Source of the DNA: Streptomyces aurantiacus JA 4570
Lineage (GTDB): Bacteria; Actinomycetota; Actinomycetes; Streptomycetales; Streptomycetaceae
DNA length: 64,000 nucleotides
Reading direction: 5' to 3'
Assembly (NCBI RefSeq): GCF_000414115.1
Contig: NZ_AOPZ01000316.1
Coordinates: 1-64,000 of the forward strand
Part shown: piece after piece, positions 63,827 through 64,000 of the stretch
Position numbering within the stretch: the stretch's first letter is position 1
Layout of the letters: each line of letters opens with the position of its first letter
Translations under genes and position numbers: made by a program
Notes under the pieces: generated by a model
Told to the model about the DNA's origin: nothing
Seen by the model: the letters and a program-made list of their open reading frames with translations, nothing else
The model's database searches: none

Positions 63827-64000
63827 CAGCGCGAACAGTCCGCTCCGGCGGACCGGGCGGAGGTCTCCGCGGGCCCGGTGAGATGCGCCATGTGCCCCTC
63901 CGGCCGCGTAGGGCTCATCCGTACGACGCCGGGGCGAGCGGCCAGCAGGCCGCACACCACCTCGGGCACCACCAGCAGGAGCAGCAGCCCGATCGACACC
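63827..64000 (-). CDS. C-terminus of a membrane protein (partial)
   Basis: The minus strand entering from the right edge reads VSIGLLLLLVVPEVVCGLL, a membrane helix, then AARPGVVRMSPTRPEGHMAH and on to a stop at 63827. The gene starts outside the window. A tiny GTG-started protein within the window is possible but less likely. The function is unknown. The gap 63685-63826 should hold the DoxX promoter. Confidence 0.4.

Overview
This is about 64 kb of very GC-rich actinobacterial DNA, almost certainly from a Streptomyces. The marker genes are a snapalysin-type small neutral protease, a SapA-like spore-associated protein, a Ku protein with a lysine/alanine tail, a HelR-type RNA polymerase motor with an exact rifampicin-associated element, a DmdR-type iron box, DUF6801, DUF6204 and a DUF574-type methyltransferase. 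The mix of accessory operons, orphan enzymes and decaying genes looks like a variable part of the chromosome. I saw no rRNA, tRNA, CRISPR array or insertion sequence.

Layout. 1-4413 (minus): a compact operon of an alpha/beta hydrolase, a VMAP-like protein, a MoxR AAA ATPase and the first 103 codons of a SAV_2336-like protein; it resembles the vWA-MoxR-VMAP conflict systems. 4.6-8.7 kb: a secreted propeller protein, a MerR remnant, a SulP anion transporter and a methyltransferase. 8.8-13.2 kb: a membrane-anchored NACHT NTPase in an operon with a DUF6801 surface protein, next to an AraC regulator. 13.4-14.6 kb: MarR repressor and monocupin quercetinase-like dioxygenase, divergent, with a perfect palindrome between them.

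14.6-33.4 kb (minus): the most striking region, six genes in 18.8 kb with overlapping or near-overlapping ends. In transcription order they are an M64-type metallopeptidase, a 1587-residue DUF6603 protein ending in a seven-blade kelch propeller, a second stand-alone seven-blade kelch protein, and three very large proteins of unknown function (1059, 1736 and 597 residues). None has a visible signal peptide. The stoichiometric look of the operon suggests a large multi-protein particle or surface machine that I cannot name; it is my leading candidate for an undescribed system.

33.6-45.9 kb: a glycine-rich secreted protein, a SapA-like protein, an alpha/beta hydrolase, helR with its upstream RAE, a truncated TetR gene abutting a membrane-protein fragment, a frameshifted secreted protein, a DUF3533-like membrane protein, Ku, a VOC protein, an AraC regulator with an SRPBCC protein, and a decayed hydrolase. 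46-50.9 kb: snapalysin, methyltransferase, hydrolase, a four-EF-hand protein, a secreted-protein gene interrupted by an amber codon in its signal peptide, and a MetE-like enzyme.

51-55 kb: a siderophore ABC importer (ATPase, lipoprotein, fused double permease) under an iron box. 55-64 kb: DUF6204 protein, rhamnulokinase, an antibiotic-resistance-type ABC-F protein preceded by a short leader ORF, a polysaccharide deacetylase, a cyanate module (cyanase and carbonic anhydrase, divergent from a LysR regulator), a BASS-family transporter, a DoxX protein and the end of a membrane protein cut by the window edge.
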